A stretch of DNA of 64,000 nucleotides from Streptomyces sp. TLI_053 (lineage in GTDB: Bacteria > Actinomycetota > Actinomycetes > Streptomycetales > Streptomycetaceae), in assembly GCF_900105395.1 (NCBI RefSeq), contig NZ_LT629775.1, forward strand, positions 5,540,001 through 5,604,000. The letters run 5' to 3'. Positions within the stretch are counted from its first letter, which is position 1. Every line of letters starts with the position of its first letter. The notes beneath the pieces are model-generated. The model was not told the origin of the DNA and did no database searches. It worked only from the letters and a program-made list of their open reading frames with translations. Shown one piece after another: positions 26,394 through 34,201 of this stretch. The translations under genes were made by a program, and so were the position numbers.

Positions 26394-26849
26394 ATGGCAG
26401 AGGACACCGCGGACACCGCAGAGGACACCAACGCCCCGGTGGCCGGCGACCCGGTGACCGGCGACCCGCGGGCCCGGCGGCGCGGCCAGGGCGAACTGGA
26501 GGCCCAGGTACTGGCGGTGCTCCAGCACGCACCCGGCCCCGCCACCGCCGGCTGGGTCCAGGAACGCCTCGACGGCGACCTCGCCTACACCACCGTGATG
26601 ACGATCCTCTCCCGGCTGCACGCCAAGGGCGCCGTCAGCCGGACCCGCGCCGGCCGCTCCTACCTCTGGCAGGCATCCTCGGACGCCGCCGGCCTCGCCG
26701 CCCTGCGGATGCGCCGCGTCCTGGACGGCGAACCCGACCGGGACGCCGTGCTCGCCAGCTTCGTCACCGCCCTGCTCCCGCACGACGAGGAACTGCTGCG
26801 CACCCTGCTCGACAGCGCCATCGCCCCGGCCCCCGACCGCGAAGGCTGA
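26394..26849 (+). CDS. BlaI/MecI family transcriptional regulator
   Basis: A 151-residue winged-helix repressor. The core (about residues 30-100) shows GELEAQVLAVLQ, WVQERLDGDLAYTTVMTILSRLHAKGAVSRTRAGRSYLW, the classic BlaI recognition helix and wing. The N-terminus is an acidic Asp/Thr-rich extension. It lies ten bases before an M56 metallopeptidase gene, the same arrangement as blaI-blaR1 and mecI-mecR1, in which proteolysis relieves repression. The signal and target genes are unknown; ctaD immediately upstream, 35 bp away in the same direction, is one candidate. Confidence 0.87.
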   Translation: MAEDTADTAEDTNAPVAGDPVTGDPRARRRGQGELEAQVLAVLQHAPGPATAGWVQERLDGDLAYTTVMTILSRLHAKGAVSRTRAGRSYLWQASSDAAGLAALRMRRVLDGEPDRDAVLASFVTALLPHDEELLRTLLDSAIAPAPDREG

Positions 26850-26859
26850 CCTCCTCACC

Positions 26860-27822
26860 GTGGGTTTCTTCGTCTTCCTCCCGCTCGTCCTGCCGCTGAC
26901 GGCGCTGCCCATCGCCCGTCTCACCGAGCAGCACCTCCACCCGCGCGGCGCCGCCCGGCTGCTCACCGGGTTCAGCATCGTGATGGCGCTGTGCAGCGCG
27001 GTCAGCCTCGGCCTGATCGGCGTCGTCGGCACCGCGCAGCTCCCCGGCAACCCGCTGCCCGACAGCTGGTCCGACCCCGAGGTCAGGGACGCCCTGCCCT
27101 GCCACGAGACGGTCGGCACGGCGGCGCTGCTCGCCCTCGCCGTCGTCCTGCTCGCGGTCGGCCGCACCCTGGTCCGGCACCTGCGGATCCGCGCCCGCGC
27201 CCGGCGCGCCCTCGGCCGGGCCCTGCCCGCCGCCTCCGACGTCGCGCTGCTCCCCGACCCGGCGCCGTACGCCTACGCGCTGCCCGGCTCGCCCCGCTCG
27301 CCCGGGCGGGTGGTCGTCTCCACCGGCATGCTCGACGGCCTGGCCGAGGACGAGCGGGCCGCGCTGCTCGCCCACGAACGCGCCCACCTCACCCACCGGC
27401 ACCACCGCCACCTGCTGGCCACCCAGCTGGCCGGCTGCGTCAACCCGTTCCTGCGGCCGCTCCACCGGGCCGTCGCCTACAGCGCGGAGCGCTGGGCCGA
27501 CGAGGAGTCCGCGCAGGCCGTCGGCGACCGCCGGGTCACCGCGCGGGCCGTCGCCCGGGCCGCCCTCGCCGCGCGCACGGCCCCCGCCGCCTACACGGTG
27601 TTCCCCGCCTTCGCCGCCCCCGGCCCCGCCCCCGGCCCGGTCCCCCGCCGGGTCGCGGCCCTCCTCGGCCCCGTGCCGACCGCCCGCAACTGGCCCCCCG
27701 CCCGCACCCCCGCCGGCCTCGCCGCCCTGGTCGCCGCCCTCGGCACCGCGGCCTCGGCCCTCTCCGCCCTCAACGCCGCCGTCGCCCTGCTGCTCATCCT
27801 CAAGGCCGTCACCCCGCTCTGA
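26860..27822 (+). CDS. M56 family (BlaR1-like) membrane metallopeptidase
   Basis: A 320-residue protein with membrane helices at about residues 1-25, 30-55 and 80-100, a cytoplasmic zinc protease domain with HERAH (in LLAHERAHLTHRHH, about residue 170) and the Glu ligand in SAERWADEESA, and a final helix at the C-terminus. There is no extracellular penicillin-binding sensor domain, so it is a short M56 protein, not a full BlaR1. It pairs with the upstream BlaI-type repressor and probably cleaves it in response to an unidentified envelope cue. Confidence 0.85.
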   Translation: MGFFVFLPLVLPLTALPIARLTEQHLHPRGAARLLTGFSIVMALCSAVSLGLIGVVGTAQLPGNPLPDSWSDPEVRDALPCHETVGTAALLALAVVLLAVGRTLVRHLRIRARARRALGRALPAASDVALLPDPAPYAYALPGSPRSPGRVVVSTGMLDGLAEDERAALLAHERAHLTHRHHRHLLATQLAGCVNPFLRPLHRAVAYSAERWADEESAQAVGDRRVTARAVARAALAARTAPAAYTVFPAFAAPGPAPGPVPRRVAALLGPVPTARNWPPARTPAGLAALVAALGTAASALSALNAAVALLLILKAVTPL

Positions 27823-27865
27823 ATCCGGTGGCGCCCGGCCCGGCCCCCGGTCTACCGTCCGGTCC

Positions 27866-28054
27866 ATGGCTGGACGTCGCTACGTGGCCCGGGGCGTCCC
27901 CGGCGGCTACCGGATCCGGGACAACAAGGCGGGCCGCTGGTGGGGCGACCACTACGAGCTCTGCCCCGACGCGCTGCTCGCCGAGCTCAACGGCGCCGCC
28001 GACCCGGCCCGCCTCACCGCCCTCCTGAGGGAGCACCGCGCCCGGAAGCGCTGA
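27866..28054 (+). CDS. small conserved hypothetical protein (62 aa)
   Basis: A 62-residue protein, basic and Trp/Tyr rich at its N-terminus (RRYVARGVPGGYRIRDNKAG) with an amphipathic C-terminal helix ending in basic residues. It has no ribosome binding site; TACCGT ends ten bases before the ATG, which fits a leaderless transcript. Codon third positions are strongly G/C, supporting real coding. I recognise no function; the composition suggests a compact nucleic-acid or protein-binding module, which is inference. Confidence 0.65.
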   Translation: MAGRRYVARGVPGGYRIRDNKAGRWWGDHYELCPDALLAELNGAADPARLTALLREHRARKR

Positions 28055-28187
28055 CCGCCCCGCGTCCGCACCCCGAGGCGCGGCCCCCGAGTTGTCCCTG
28101 AGATGCGGTTCCCGGGCGCGTAGACACGCAGCTCGGCGGGCATCTGGGTCGTAGGGGCCGGTCGTCGCGCGTGAGAGGGTGCCGGAC

Positions 28188-28589
28188 ATGAAGGTGATCG
28201 ACTTCGTTCTCAACGTGATCTGGCTGATCTTCTGCGGCATCTGGATGGCGATCGGTTATGTGATCGCCGGTGTCATCTGCTGCATCCTGATCATCACCAT
28301 CCCTTTCGGCATCGCGTCGTTCCGGCTGGCCGGGTTCGTGATCTGGCCGTTCGGGCGGAAGGCCGTGGAGCGGCCGGACGCCGGGGCGCCCTCGTGCGTC
28401 GGCAATGTGATCTGGCTGGTGTTCGCGGGGTGGTGGCTGGCGCTGATGCACCTGGTCACCAGCATTCCGCTGTTCCTGTCGATCATCGGGATCCCGTTCG
28501 GCTGGGCGAACCTCAAGCTCATCCCGGTGTCGCTGATGCCGCTGGGGCGGGAGATCGTCTCGACGGACGAGCCCTGGGGCGGGCGGTAG
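28188..28589 (+). CDS. YccF domain-containing small membrane protein
   Basis: A 133-residue integral membrane protein made of two YccF-type repeats: NVIWLIFCGIWMAIGYVIAG with IPFGIASFRLAG, and NVIWLVFAGWWLALMHLV with IPFGWANLKLIP. Each repeat gives one to two hydrophobic helices and ends in an IPFG motif. ATG 28188 has GAGAGGG upstream. The family is widespread but of unknown molecular function. A perfect hairpin follows the stop codon. Confidence 0.85.
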   Translation: MKVIDFVLNVIWLIFCGIWMAIGYVIAGVICCILIITIPFGIASFRLAGFVIWPFGRKAVERPDAGAPSCVGNVIWLVFAGWWLALMHLVTSIPLFLSIIGIPFGWANLKLIPVSLMPLGREIVSTDEPWGGR

Positions 28590-28599
28590 CGAGCGTGGA

Positions 28600-28631
28600 G
28601 AAGGGCCGGCGGGTGCTCCCGCCGGCCCTTC
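28600..28631. terminator. bidirectional hairpin between yccF and azoreductase
   Basis: A perfect 14-bp stem with a TGCT loop lies between two convergent genes, 10 bases after one stop and 8 bases before the other. Confidence 0.82.
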
Positions 28632-28638
28632 GGTGTGT

Positions 28639-29307
28639 TCAGGCGCGCGCGAGGGCGGTCAGGGTGGTGCGGGCGGTGCCGAGGGAGGTGGTGGCGAGGT
28701 CGCGGTAGGGGGTGAGGGCGGGGATGTCGGTGGCGCGGGTGAGTTCGGCGTGCACGAAGCGGAGGCCGGCGTCCGGGACGCCGAGGTGCTCGGTGAACCA
28801 GGCGCGCAGGTACGGGGTCTGGAAGTCGAAGGGCTCGCGCGGGGTGCCGGGGCCGTAACCGCCGCCGCGGGCGGCGACCACGACGACGCGGGTGGCGGTG
28901 AGGCGGCCGGTGTGGGCGCCGGGGAAGGTGATCCGGTCGATCCACGCCTTGAGGGCGGCGGGGACGGTGAAGTTGTACATCGGGACGCCCAGCAGCAGGG
29001 TGTCGGCGGCGTGCAGTTCGGTGATCAGGGGGTGGGTCAGGGACCACTCGTGGTGCTCGGACGGGGTCGTGGCGAAGGACGGGACGTCGGCGAGCGGGAC
29101 GGGGGCGCCGTGTCGTTCGACGCGGATGCCGAGGGAGGCGTAGCCGGGGCCGATCAGTGGGACGGGGTCGGCGGCGAGGTCGCGGTGGCGGTAGTCGGCG
29201 TCCGGGTGGCGGGCCTGCCAGGCGCGGGCGAAGCGGGCGGTGAGACGGCGGCTGACGGAGTGCTCGAGCGGGCCGGCGCTGGAGTCGAGGTGGAGCAAGG
29301 CGGGCAT
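28639..29307 (-). CDS. FMN-dependent NADH-azoreductase/quinone reductase
   Basis: A 222-residue flavodoxin-fold enzyme of the AzoR family, which reduces quinones and azo compounds with NAD(P)H. The FMN-binding elements are visible: the first loop HLDSSAGPLEHSVSRRL near the N-terminus, and PMYNFTVPAALKAWIDRI, the family signature, at about residues 108-125; ARGGGYGPG follows. GGAG lies before ATG 29307. It is divergent from an ECF sigma factor gene, with a perfect 9-bp inverted repeat flanking the 75-bp intergenic space, so the sigma factor may control it. The physiological role is probably quinone or electrophile detoxification. Confidence 0.86.
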   Translation of the reverse strand: MPALLHLDSSAGPLEHSVSRRLTARFARAWQARHPDADYRHRDLAADPVPLIGPGYASLGIRVERHGAPVPLADVPSFATTPSEHHEWSLTHPLITELHAADTLLLGVPMYNFTVPAALKAWIDRITFPGAHTGRLTATRVVVVAARGGGYGPGTPREPFDFQTPYLRAWFTEHLGVPDAGLRFVHAELTRATDIPALTPYRDLATTSLGTARTTLTALARA

Positions 29308-29319
29308 GGGAGGGCTCCT

Positions 29320-29381
29320 GGTCACCTTCGGGGGGTGGGCATCGTCAGTCCCGTGACGAGGGCGCGGACGGAAAGGTGACC
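29320..29381. promoter_or_regulatory. inverted repeat spanning the azoreductase/sigma intergenic region
   Basis: GGTCACCTT (29320-29328) and AAGGTGACC (29373-29381) are perfect inverted repeats, one next to each divergent start codon. The AAGGTGA arm can serve as a ribosome binding site in both directions, and together they could form an operator or a leader hairpin. Confidence 0.45.
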
Positions 29382-29382
29382 G

Positions 29383-30234
29383 ATGGACGGGCGCGAGGAA
29401 CTGGCGGTGCGGTTCGAGGCCGAGCGGGCGCGGCTGGGGGCGGTGGCGCGGCGGATGCTCGGGTCGACGGCGGAGGCCGAGGACGCGGTGCAGGAGGCCT
29501 GGCTGCGGCTGGAGCGGGTGGACCCGGCGGAGCTGGAGAACCTGCCGGGGTGGCTGACCACGGTGGTGTCGCGGATCTGCCTGGACGTGCTGCGGGGGCG
29601 GCGGTCCGAGCCGGTGGTGGTCGAGGCGGCGGTGGACGGGCCGGAGGAGGAGGCGGAGCTGGTCGACGAGGTGGGGCGGGCGATGCTGGTGGTGCTGGAC
29701 CGGCTGGGCCCGGCCGAGCGGGTCGCCTTCGTGCTGCACGACGGGTTCGCGGTGCCGTTCGACGAGATCGGGCCGATCGTCGGGCGGAACACGGCGGCCG
29801 CGAAGAAGCTGGCGAGCCGGGCCCGGCAGCGGGTCAGGGGGGCGGACGCGGAGCACGGGACGGCGGAGCGCGAGGTGGTGGACGCGTTCCTGGCCGCCGC
29901 CCGCGGGGGTGATCTGGACGCGCTGCTCGCCGTGCTCGCGCCGGACGTGGTGCGCCGGGCCGACCCGGCCGCGCTGCCCGCCGGGCGGCCGGTGCTGCTG
30001 CGCGGCGCCGGGGCGGTGGCCCGGGAGACCCGGGTGATCGGGCGGCGGGCACGGTTCGCGGTGCCGGTGCTGGTGGACGGCGAGGTCTGTGCGGCGATCG
30101 CGCCGGACGGGCGGCTGCGGCTGCTGCTGCGGTTCGAGGTCGCGGACGGCCGGGTGGCCGGGTTCGAGGTGGTCGCGGACCCGGCGCGGCTGGCGGCGCT
30201 GGAGCTCTCGTTGCCCGGCGGGGACGCGCGCTAG
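29383..30234 (+). CDS. ECF sigma factor with C-terminal SnoaL-like extension
   Basis: A 283-residue sigma factor. Region 2 (about residues 8-75; ARRMLGSTAEAEDAVQEAWLRL) and region 4 (about 105-150; ERVAFVLHDGFAVPFDEIGPIVGRNTAAAKKLASRARQRV) are clear. The remaining about 120 residues form an NTF2/SnoaL-like fold (VVDAFLAAARGGDLDALLAVLAPDVV), as in SigJ and ECF41-type factors, where the extension replaces an anti-sigma factor. The usual ECF41 DGGG motif is not seen. It stands between a divergent azoreductase and a convergent oxidoreductase. Its stop codon overlaps the convergent neighbour's stop within CTAG. Confidence 0.85.
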   Translation: MDGREELAVRFEAERARLGAVARRMLGSTAEAEDAVQEAWLRLERVDPAELENLPGWLTTVVSRICLDVLRGRRSEPVVVEAAVDGPEEEAELVDEVGRAMLVVLDRLGPAERVAFVLHDGFAVPFDEIGPIVGRNTAAAKKLASRARQRVRGADAEHGTAEREVVDAFLAAARGGDLDALLAVLAPDVVRRADPAALPAGRPVLLRGAGAVARETRVIGRRARFAVPVLVDGEVCAAIAPDGRLRLLLRFEVADGRVAGFEVVADPARLAALELSLPGGDAR

Positions 30235-31247
30235 CGCGGCTCGTCGGCGAGCTGGACGATCATCTTGCCGGTGTTGGCGCCCTTGAGCATGCCGAGGAAG
30301 GCGTCGACGACGTGCTCGAAGCCCCGGACGACCGTCTCGTCCGGGCGGACGGCGCCGGAGCGCAGGTGCGGGACGAGGAAGTCGTACAGCTCGGGCCGGG
30401 CGTCGAGGTGGTTGCGGACCAGGAAGCCCTCCAACCGCAGGCTCTTGCCGACCACGTCGAAGAGGTTGCGCGGCGCGGGCGGCGGCGCCTGGAGGCTGTT
30501 GTACTGGGCGACCGCCCCGCACCAGGCGATCCGGCCGCCCTCGCGCAGGGCGTCGACGGCGGCCTCCAGGTGGTCGCCGCCGACGTTGTCGAAGTAGACG
30601 TGCAGGCCGTCCGGGGCGGCTTCGCGCAGCCGGTCGGTGATCGGCGCCTCGTGGTAGTCGAAGGCGGCGTCGAAGCCGAGGTGCTCGGTGAGGTGACGGA
30701 CCTTGGCGGCGGAGCCGGCGCTGCCGACGATCCGGCCGGCGCCGAGCAGCCGGGCGATCCGGCCGACGGCGGTGCCGACGCCGCCCGCGGCCGCCGAGAC
30801 GAAGAGCGTCTCCTCGGGCCGCAGCCGGGCGATCCGGGTCAGGCCGACCCAGGCGGACAGCCCGGTGCCGCCGAGGATGCCGAGGTGGGCGCTGAGCGGC
30901 ACGCCCGCGAAGTCCGGCAGGACGGTGGTCCCGTCCGGGGTGACCACGGAGAGGGTGCGCCAGGCCCGGCGGTGGTGGACGAGGGTGCCGACCGGGAGCG
31001 CGGGCGTCCGGGACTCGACGACCCGGCCCAGGGTGCGGCCCTCCAGCGGGGCGTGCAGCCGCCAGCCGCCGGTCGCGTCCATCTCCTCGCGCATGTACGG
31101 GTCGACGGACTGGTGGATGTTCTCGACCAGGGCCTCGCCGGTGGCGAGCGGCGGGACGGTCTCGTCGAGGAAGGCGAAGTTGTCGGCGGTGGGCTCGCCG
31201 GTCGGGCGGGAGACGAGGTGGACGACGCGGGCGGTGGGGCGGGACAC
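30231..31247 (-). CDS. NADP-dependent MDR oxidoreductase (LTB4 dehydrogenase/PTGR-like)
   Basis: A 338-residue zinc-free medium-chain reductase. The nucleotide loop AAAGGVGTAVGR (about residues 152-163) and DNVGGDHLEAA are typical of the 2-alkenal/prostaglandin reductase branch, which saturates electrophilic enones with NADPH. There are no catalytic or structural zinc cysteines. It is divergent from a LysR gene and convergent with the ECF sigma gene, with overlapping stop codons. With the nearby azoreductase this suggests a small quinone/enone detoxification group, an inference from families. Confidence 0.87.
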   Translation of the reverse strand: MSRPTARVVHLVSRPTGEPTADNFAFLDETVPPLATGEALVENIHQSVDPYMREEMDATGGWRLHAPLEGRTLGRVVESRTPALPVGTLVHHRRAWRTLSVVTPDGTTVLPDFAGVPLSAHLGILGGTGLSAWVGLTRIARLRPEETLFVSAAAGGVGTAVGRIARLLGAGRIVGSAGSAAKVRHLTEHLGFDAAFDYHEAPITDRLREAAPDGLHVYFDNVGGDHLEAAVDALREGGRIAWCGAVAQYNSLQAPPPAPRNLFDVVGKSLRLEGFLVRNHLDARPELYDFLVPHLRSGAVRPDETVVRGFEHVVDAFLGMLKGANTGKMIVQLADEPR

Positions 31248-31322
31248 GGGGGCTCCAGGGGTGCGAACGGGGCGGTGAAGATCACCGTAGGGAGCCGGTG
31301 GGCGGCCGGGCAGGGGCCGCCG

Positions 31323-31361
31323 TCGATGGATGGAGCGGTTCCATGAACGGAATCGATGGAT
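31323..31361. promoter_or_regulatory. candidate LysR operator
   Basis: Two TCGATGGAT direct repeats (31323-31331 and 31353-31361, 30 bp apart) flank the dyad TTCC-N6-GGAA (31339-31352) in the space between the oxidoreductase and LysR starts. This is the size and position expected of a LysR site controlling both genes. Confidence 0.45.
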
Positions 31362-31378
31362 CCGGTAGCGTCGCCCGC

Positions 31379-32293
31379 ATGACCGATCTCGCCCCGCACG
31401 AACTGCGCGTCCTGGTCGCCGTGGCCGAGGAGCAGGGCTTCACGGCCGCCGCCGCGCGCCTGGACAGCAGCCAGTCCGCCGTCTCGCACGCCGTGCGCGC
31501 CTGCGAACGGAAGCTCGGCGCGGTGCTGTTCGAGCGCGGGCGCCACGGCGCGCGCCCCACCGAGGCCGGGGAGCGGGCGGTCGCGTACGCCCGGCGGATC
31601 CTGCGGCTGTTGGCGGTGATGGGCCCGGAGGTGCGGGCGACCGGTGCGGGCGACCGGGCCGGGGAGGTCACCGGGACGCTGCGGATCGCCGCGTTCCGCA
31701 GCGTCGCCGCCCATCTGCTGCCACCGGTCCTGGCCCGGCTGACCGCACGGCACCCGGGGCTGACGCCGCGGGTGCGGATCGTCCGCGAGATCGGCCGGGG
31801 CACCGCGGGGGAGGTCGCCGACGGCCGGGCCGACCTCGGCCTCGCGACCCTCGACCCCGCCGCGCCGCCGCCCGTGCCCGGCCTGGTCGCGGCCCGGCTG
31901 TTCGAGGAGACCTACGCGCTCGCGCACCCAGCGGGGCACCCGGCGCCGCGCGGGCTGCCGCTGGTCGACTGGGACGAGAACTGCGGTTCCTACACCCGGG
32001 ACTGGTGGGGCCGGCAGGACTGGATCCCGCCCTCGACCATCGACGTCGAGGACGACACGGTGGCCGTCTCGCTGGTCTCCCAGGGCCTGGGGATGGCGAT
32101 CATGCCCCGGACCGCCCTGCTCGGCGCCCCGCCCGGGCTGGCCGTCACCGACCTCGGCCCGAACCCGCCGAGCCGGTACGTCGGGTATGTGACGACGCCG
32201 GAGCTCGCGGGCACGGCGGCGGTGCGGGCGCTGGTCCGGGAGCTGCGGGAGCTGCGCGGCGGGGCCCTGCCCGAGGGGCTGACGGCGGCCTGA
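31379..32293 (+). CDS. LysR family transcriptional regulator
   Basis: A 304-residue regulator. The N-terminal winged helix (residues 5-63; FTAAAARLDSSQSAVSHAVRACERKLGAVLFER) is a standard LysR DNA-binding domain, followed by the linker helix and a periplasmic-binding-like effector domain (about 92-295). ATG 31379 has no ribosome binding site, so the message may be leaderless. It is divergent from the MDR oxidoreductase, the common arrangement in which LysR controls its neighbour. The effector is unknown, plausibly a substrate of the reductase. Confidence 0.87.
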   Translation: MTDLAPHELRVLVAVAEEQGFTAAAARLDSSQSAVSHAVRACERKLGAVLFERGRHGARPTEAGERAVAYARRILRLLAVMGPEVRATGAGDRAGEVTGTLRIAAFRSVAAHLLPPVLARLTARHPGLTPRVRIVREIGRGTAGEVADGRADLGLATLDPAAPPPVPGLVAARLFEETYALAHPAGHPAPRGLPLVDWDENCGSYTRDWWGRQDWIPPSTIDVEDDTVAVSLVSQGLGMAIMPRTALLGAPPGLAVTDLGPNPPSRYVGYVTTPELAGTAAVRALVRELRELRGGALPEGLTAA

Positions 32294-32296
32294 GGC

Positions 32297-32980
32297 TCAG
32301 GCTCGGCGGTCCGCCGGCCCGGCGGACCGGTCCTCCGCCGGGCCGTCGGCCAACTCCTCCGCCGGCTCCTCCAGCGGCTCTTCCGCCGGGCCGTCCGCGC
32401 GGTCCAGCGCCGCGCGGAGCCCGGCGAACTCCGCCGCCAGCGCGTCCAGGGTGTAGTGGGCGTTGAGACCGCTGGGGTTGGGGAGCACCCAGACGGCGGT
32501 GTCGCCGATGCCCTGCTCCTGCCGTCCGATCGACGCCGTCCGCCGCCCGAAGGCGGTGCGGTAGGCGCCGATGCCGAGCACCGCCAGGGCGCGCGGCCGC
32601 AGTCGCAGCACCCGTTCGGCGAGCGCCGCGCCGCCCGCGCGCAGCTCCTCGGCGGTCAGCTCGTCGGCCTTGGCGGTGGCGCGCGGGGCGACGTTGGTGA
32701 TGCCGAGGCCGAGGCCGGGCAACTGCCGCTGCTCGTCCGGGCGGAACTGCCGCGGGGTGAAGCCGGAGCGGTGCAGCGCGGGCCAGAAGCGGTTGCCGGG
32801 CCGGGCGAAGTGGTGGCCGGTGGCGCCGGACCACAGCCCGGGGTTGATGCCGCAGAACAGCACGCGCAGACCGGGGGCGGTGATGTCCTCGATCGTGCTG
32901 TCACGGGCGGCGAGCAGCTGCTCGGCGGTCGGCTTGGCCACCGCGCCCGGCGCGGGGTTCCTGGTGGGCTTGTGGGTCAC
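32297..32980 (-). CDS. mug: G/U mismatch-specific DNA glycosylase (Mug/TDG family)
   Basis: A 227-residue base-excision repair enzyme of the uracil-DNA glycosylase superfamily that removes uracil or ethenocytosine opposite G, relevant to a high-GC genome prone to cytosine deamination. The active-site motif GINPG (in FCGINPGLWSGATGHHFA) and the second motif NPSGLNAHY are characteristic; the Asn of GINPG is the catalytic residue of Mug. The C-terminal 40 residues are an acidic Glu/Pro-rich tail. GTG 32980 overlaps the stop of the upstream PAP2 gene by four bases, so the two are translationally coupled. Confidence 0.88.
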   Translation of the reverse strand: MTHKPTRNPAPGAVAKPTAEQLLAARDSTIEDITAPGLRVLFCGINPGLWSGATGHHFARPGNRFWPALHRSGFTPRQFRPDEQRQLPGLGLGITNVAPRATAKADELTAEELRAGGAALAERVLRLRPRALAVLGIGAYRTAFGRRTASIGRQEQGIGDTAVWVLPNPSGLNAHYTLDALAAEFAGLRAALDRADGPAEEPLEEPAEELADGPAEDRSAGPADRRA

Positions 32981-34047
32981 GGGTCCAGTCTGCCGGTGCC
33001 GGCCGTGGCCCGGACGCCCGCCTCCGCCGCCGCGGGGACCGGAGCCGGCCCGCTCGCCGCCAGCGACCTGGTCCGCCGCCGCTCCCGCAGCCACCGCACG
33101 CCGTACACCGCCGCCGCCGCGTACGCCCAGCCGACGAAGACGTCCACCAGGAAGTGCTCCGCCCCGTACACCAGGGTGAAGGTCATCGCGAGCGGGTAGG
33201 CGACCAGCAGCGCCCGCACCCACCGGGTGGCGGTCGGCCAGAAGAAGAACAGCAGCATCGCCGGGTACGCCGAGTGCAGCGAGGGCATCGCCGCGACGTC
33301 GTTGGCGAACTGGCTGCCGTTCTCGAACACCGAGGCGGCCCGGGGCAGTCCGCTCTGGCCGAGCACGTCCGAGACCACCCGGGTCAGGGCCGGCAGGTGG
33401 CCCTCCTGGGAGGCCAGCCACGGCGGCACCGCCGGGTAGAGGATGTAGGTCGCGAAGCCGGCGAAGGTCAGCACCAGGTAGCAGGTGAGCAGGTGCCGGA
33501 ACCGGTCGTGGCGGCGGCGCCAGAGCACCGCGAGCACCACGAAGACCGTGAAGAAGTGCGACATGTAGACGGTGACCGCGGCGTAGTCGTACCAGTGCGG
33601 CGCGCCGGGCGTGTACAGCCCGTGCTGGAGCCGGACCGTCAGGGTCTCGCCGAAGCCGAGGAGTTCGTCGGCGCGCTGCTGCGGCCACAGGTACGGGCCC
33701 CAGGGGGTGTGCGCGCCGTAGCCCCGCAGCAGCGAGTACGTCCAGACGACGGCCATCACCGGGACCCAGTCGCGCAGCACCAGCAGGAAGCCGCGGGGAC
33801 CGTGGCCGCTGTGCACACCGGCGGCCACCAGCGCGCCGATCAGCCACAGGAAGACCAGGTCATTGGTGTACGGCAGGCCGTAGGCCCGCAGGTACCACAG
33901 CAGGGCGGCGAGGTAGAGCGGCCACGCCAGCAGCCGGAGGCGGGCGGCGGCGCCGGTGCGCCGGCCGCTCCGGGGACCGGTGGCCGGACGCAGCCGCCCG
34001 GCGCTCGCGGACGGGGTGGGCGGCGCCGGGCGGAGCATTCTGGTCAT
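32977..34047 (-). CDS. PAP2 superfamily membrane phosphatase (PAP2_3/IPC synthase type)
   Basis: A 356-residue protein with about eight hydrophobic helices. The catalytic region is late in the sequence: MPSLHSAYP and, about 45 residues on, YGAEHFLVDVFVGW, the His and His-x3-Asp core of the inositol-phosphorylceramide synthase-like PAP2 branch. It likely hydrolyses or transfers phosphate groups on lipids at the outer membrane face. I chose ATG 34047 over the TTG at 34065. It is first in a two-gene unit with mug. A PhoP-like box lies 57 bp upstream, so phosphate limitation may induce it. The basic N-terminus is cytoplasmic. Confidence 0.83.
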   Translation of the reverse strand: MTRMLRPAPPTPSASAGRLRPATGPRSGRRTGAAARLRLLAWPLYLAALLWYLRAYGLPYTNDLVFLWLIGALVAAGVHSGHGPRGFLLVLRDWVPVMAVVWTYSLLRGYGAHTPWGPYLWPQQRADELLGFGETLTVRLQHGLYTPGAPHWYDYAAVTVYMSHFFTVFVVLAVLWRRRHDRFRHLLTCYLVLTFAGFATYILYPAVPPWLASQEGHLPALTRVVSDVLGQSGLPRAASVFENGSQFANDVAAMPSLHSAYPAMLLFFFWPTATRWVRALLVAYPLAMTFTLVYGAEHFLVDVFVGWAYAAAAVYGVRWLRERRRTRSLAASGPAPVPAAAEAGVRATAGTGRLDP

Positions 34048-34103
34048 GCCGGTCGAAGCTAGCAAGGCATTCTTGGAGAACTCTCGGTGCGAACGTCCGG
34101 TCC

Positions 34104-34125
34104 GTTCAGGAAGGGTTCAGAATTG
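34104..34125 (+). promoter_or_regulatory. PhoP-like box upstream of the PAP2 phosphatase
   Basis: Two direct repeat units beginning GTTCA (34104 and 34115) are spaced exactly 11 bp, matching the unit length and core of Streptomyces PHO boxes (GTTCACC-like). A TAGCTT hexamer on the opposite strand nearer the PAP2 start could be its -10 element. Confidence 0.45.
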
Positions 34126-34201
34126 CCCCGGTTGGTGCAGTGCGGCGACGGCCGACCGGGTGGTCCCGGGGCTCCCGGGGTTCCGGTCTCCCGCGCCGGC
34201 G

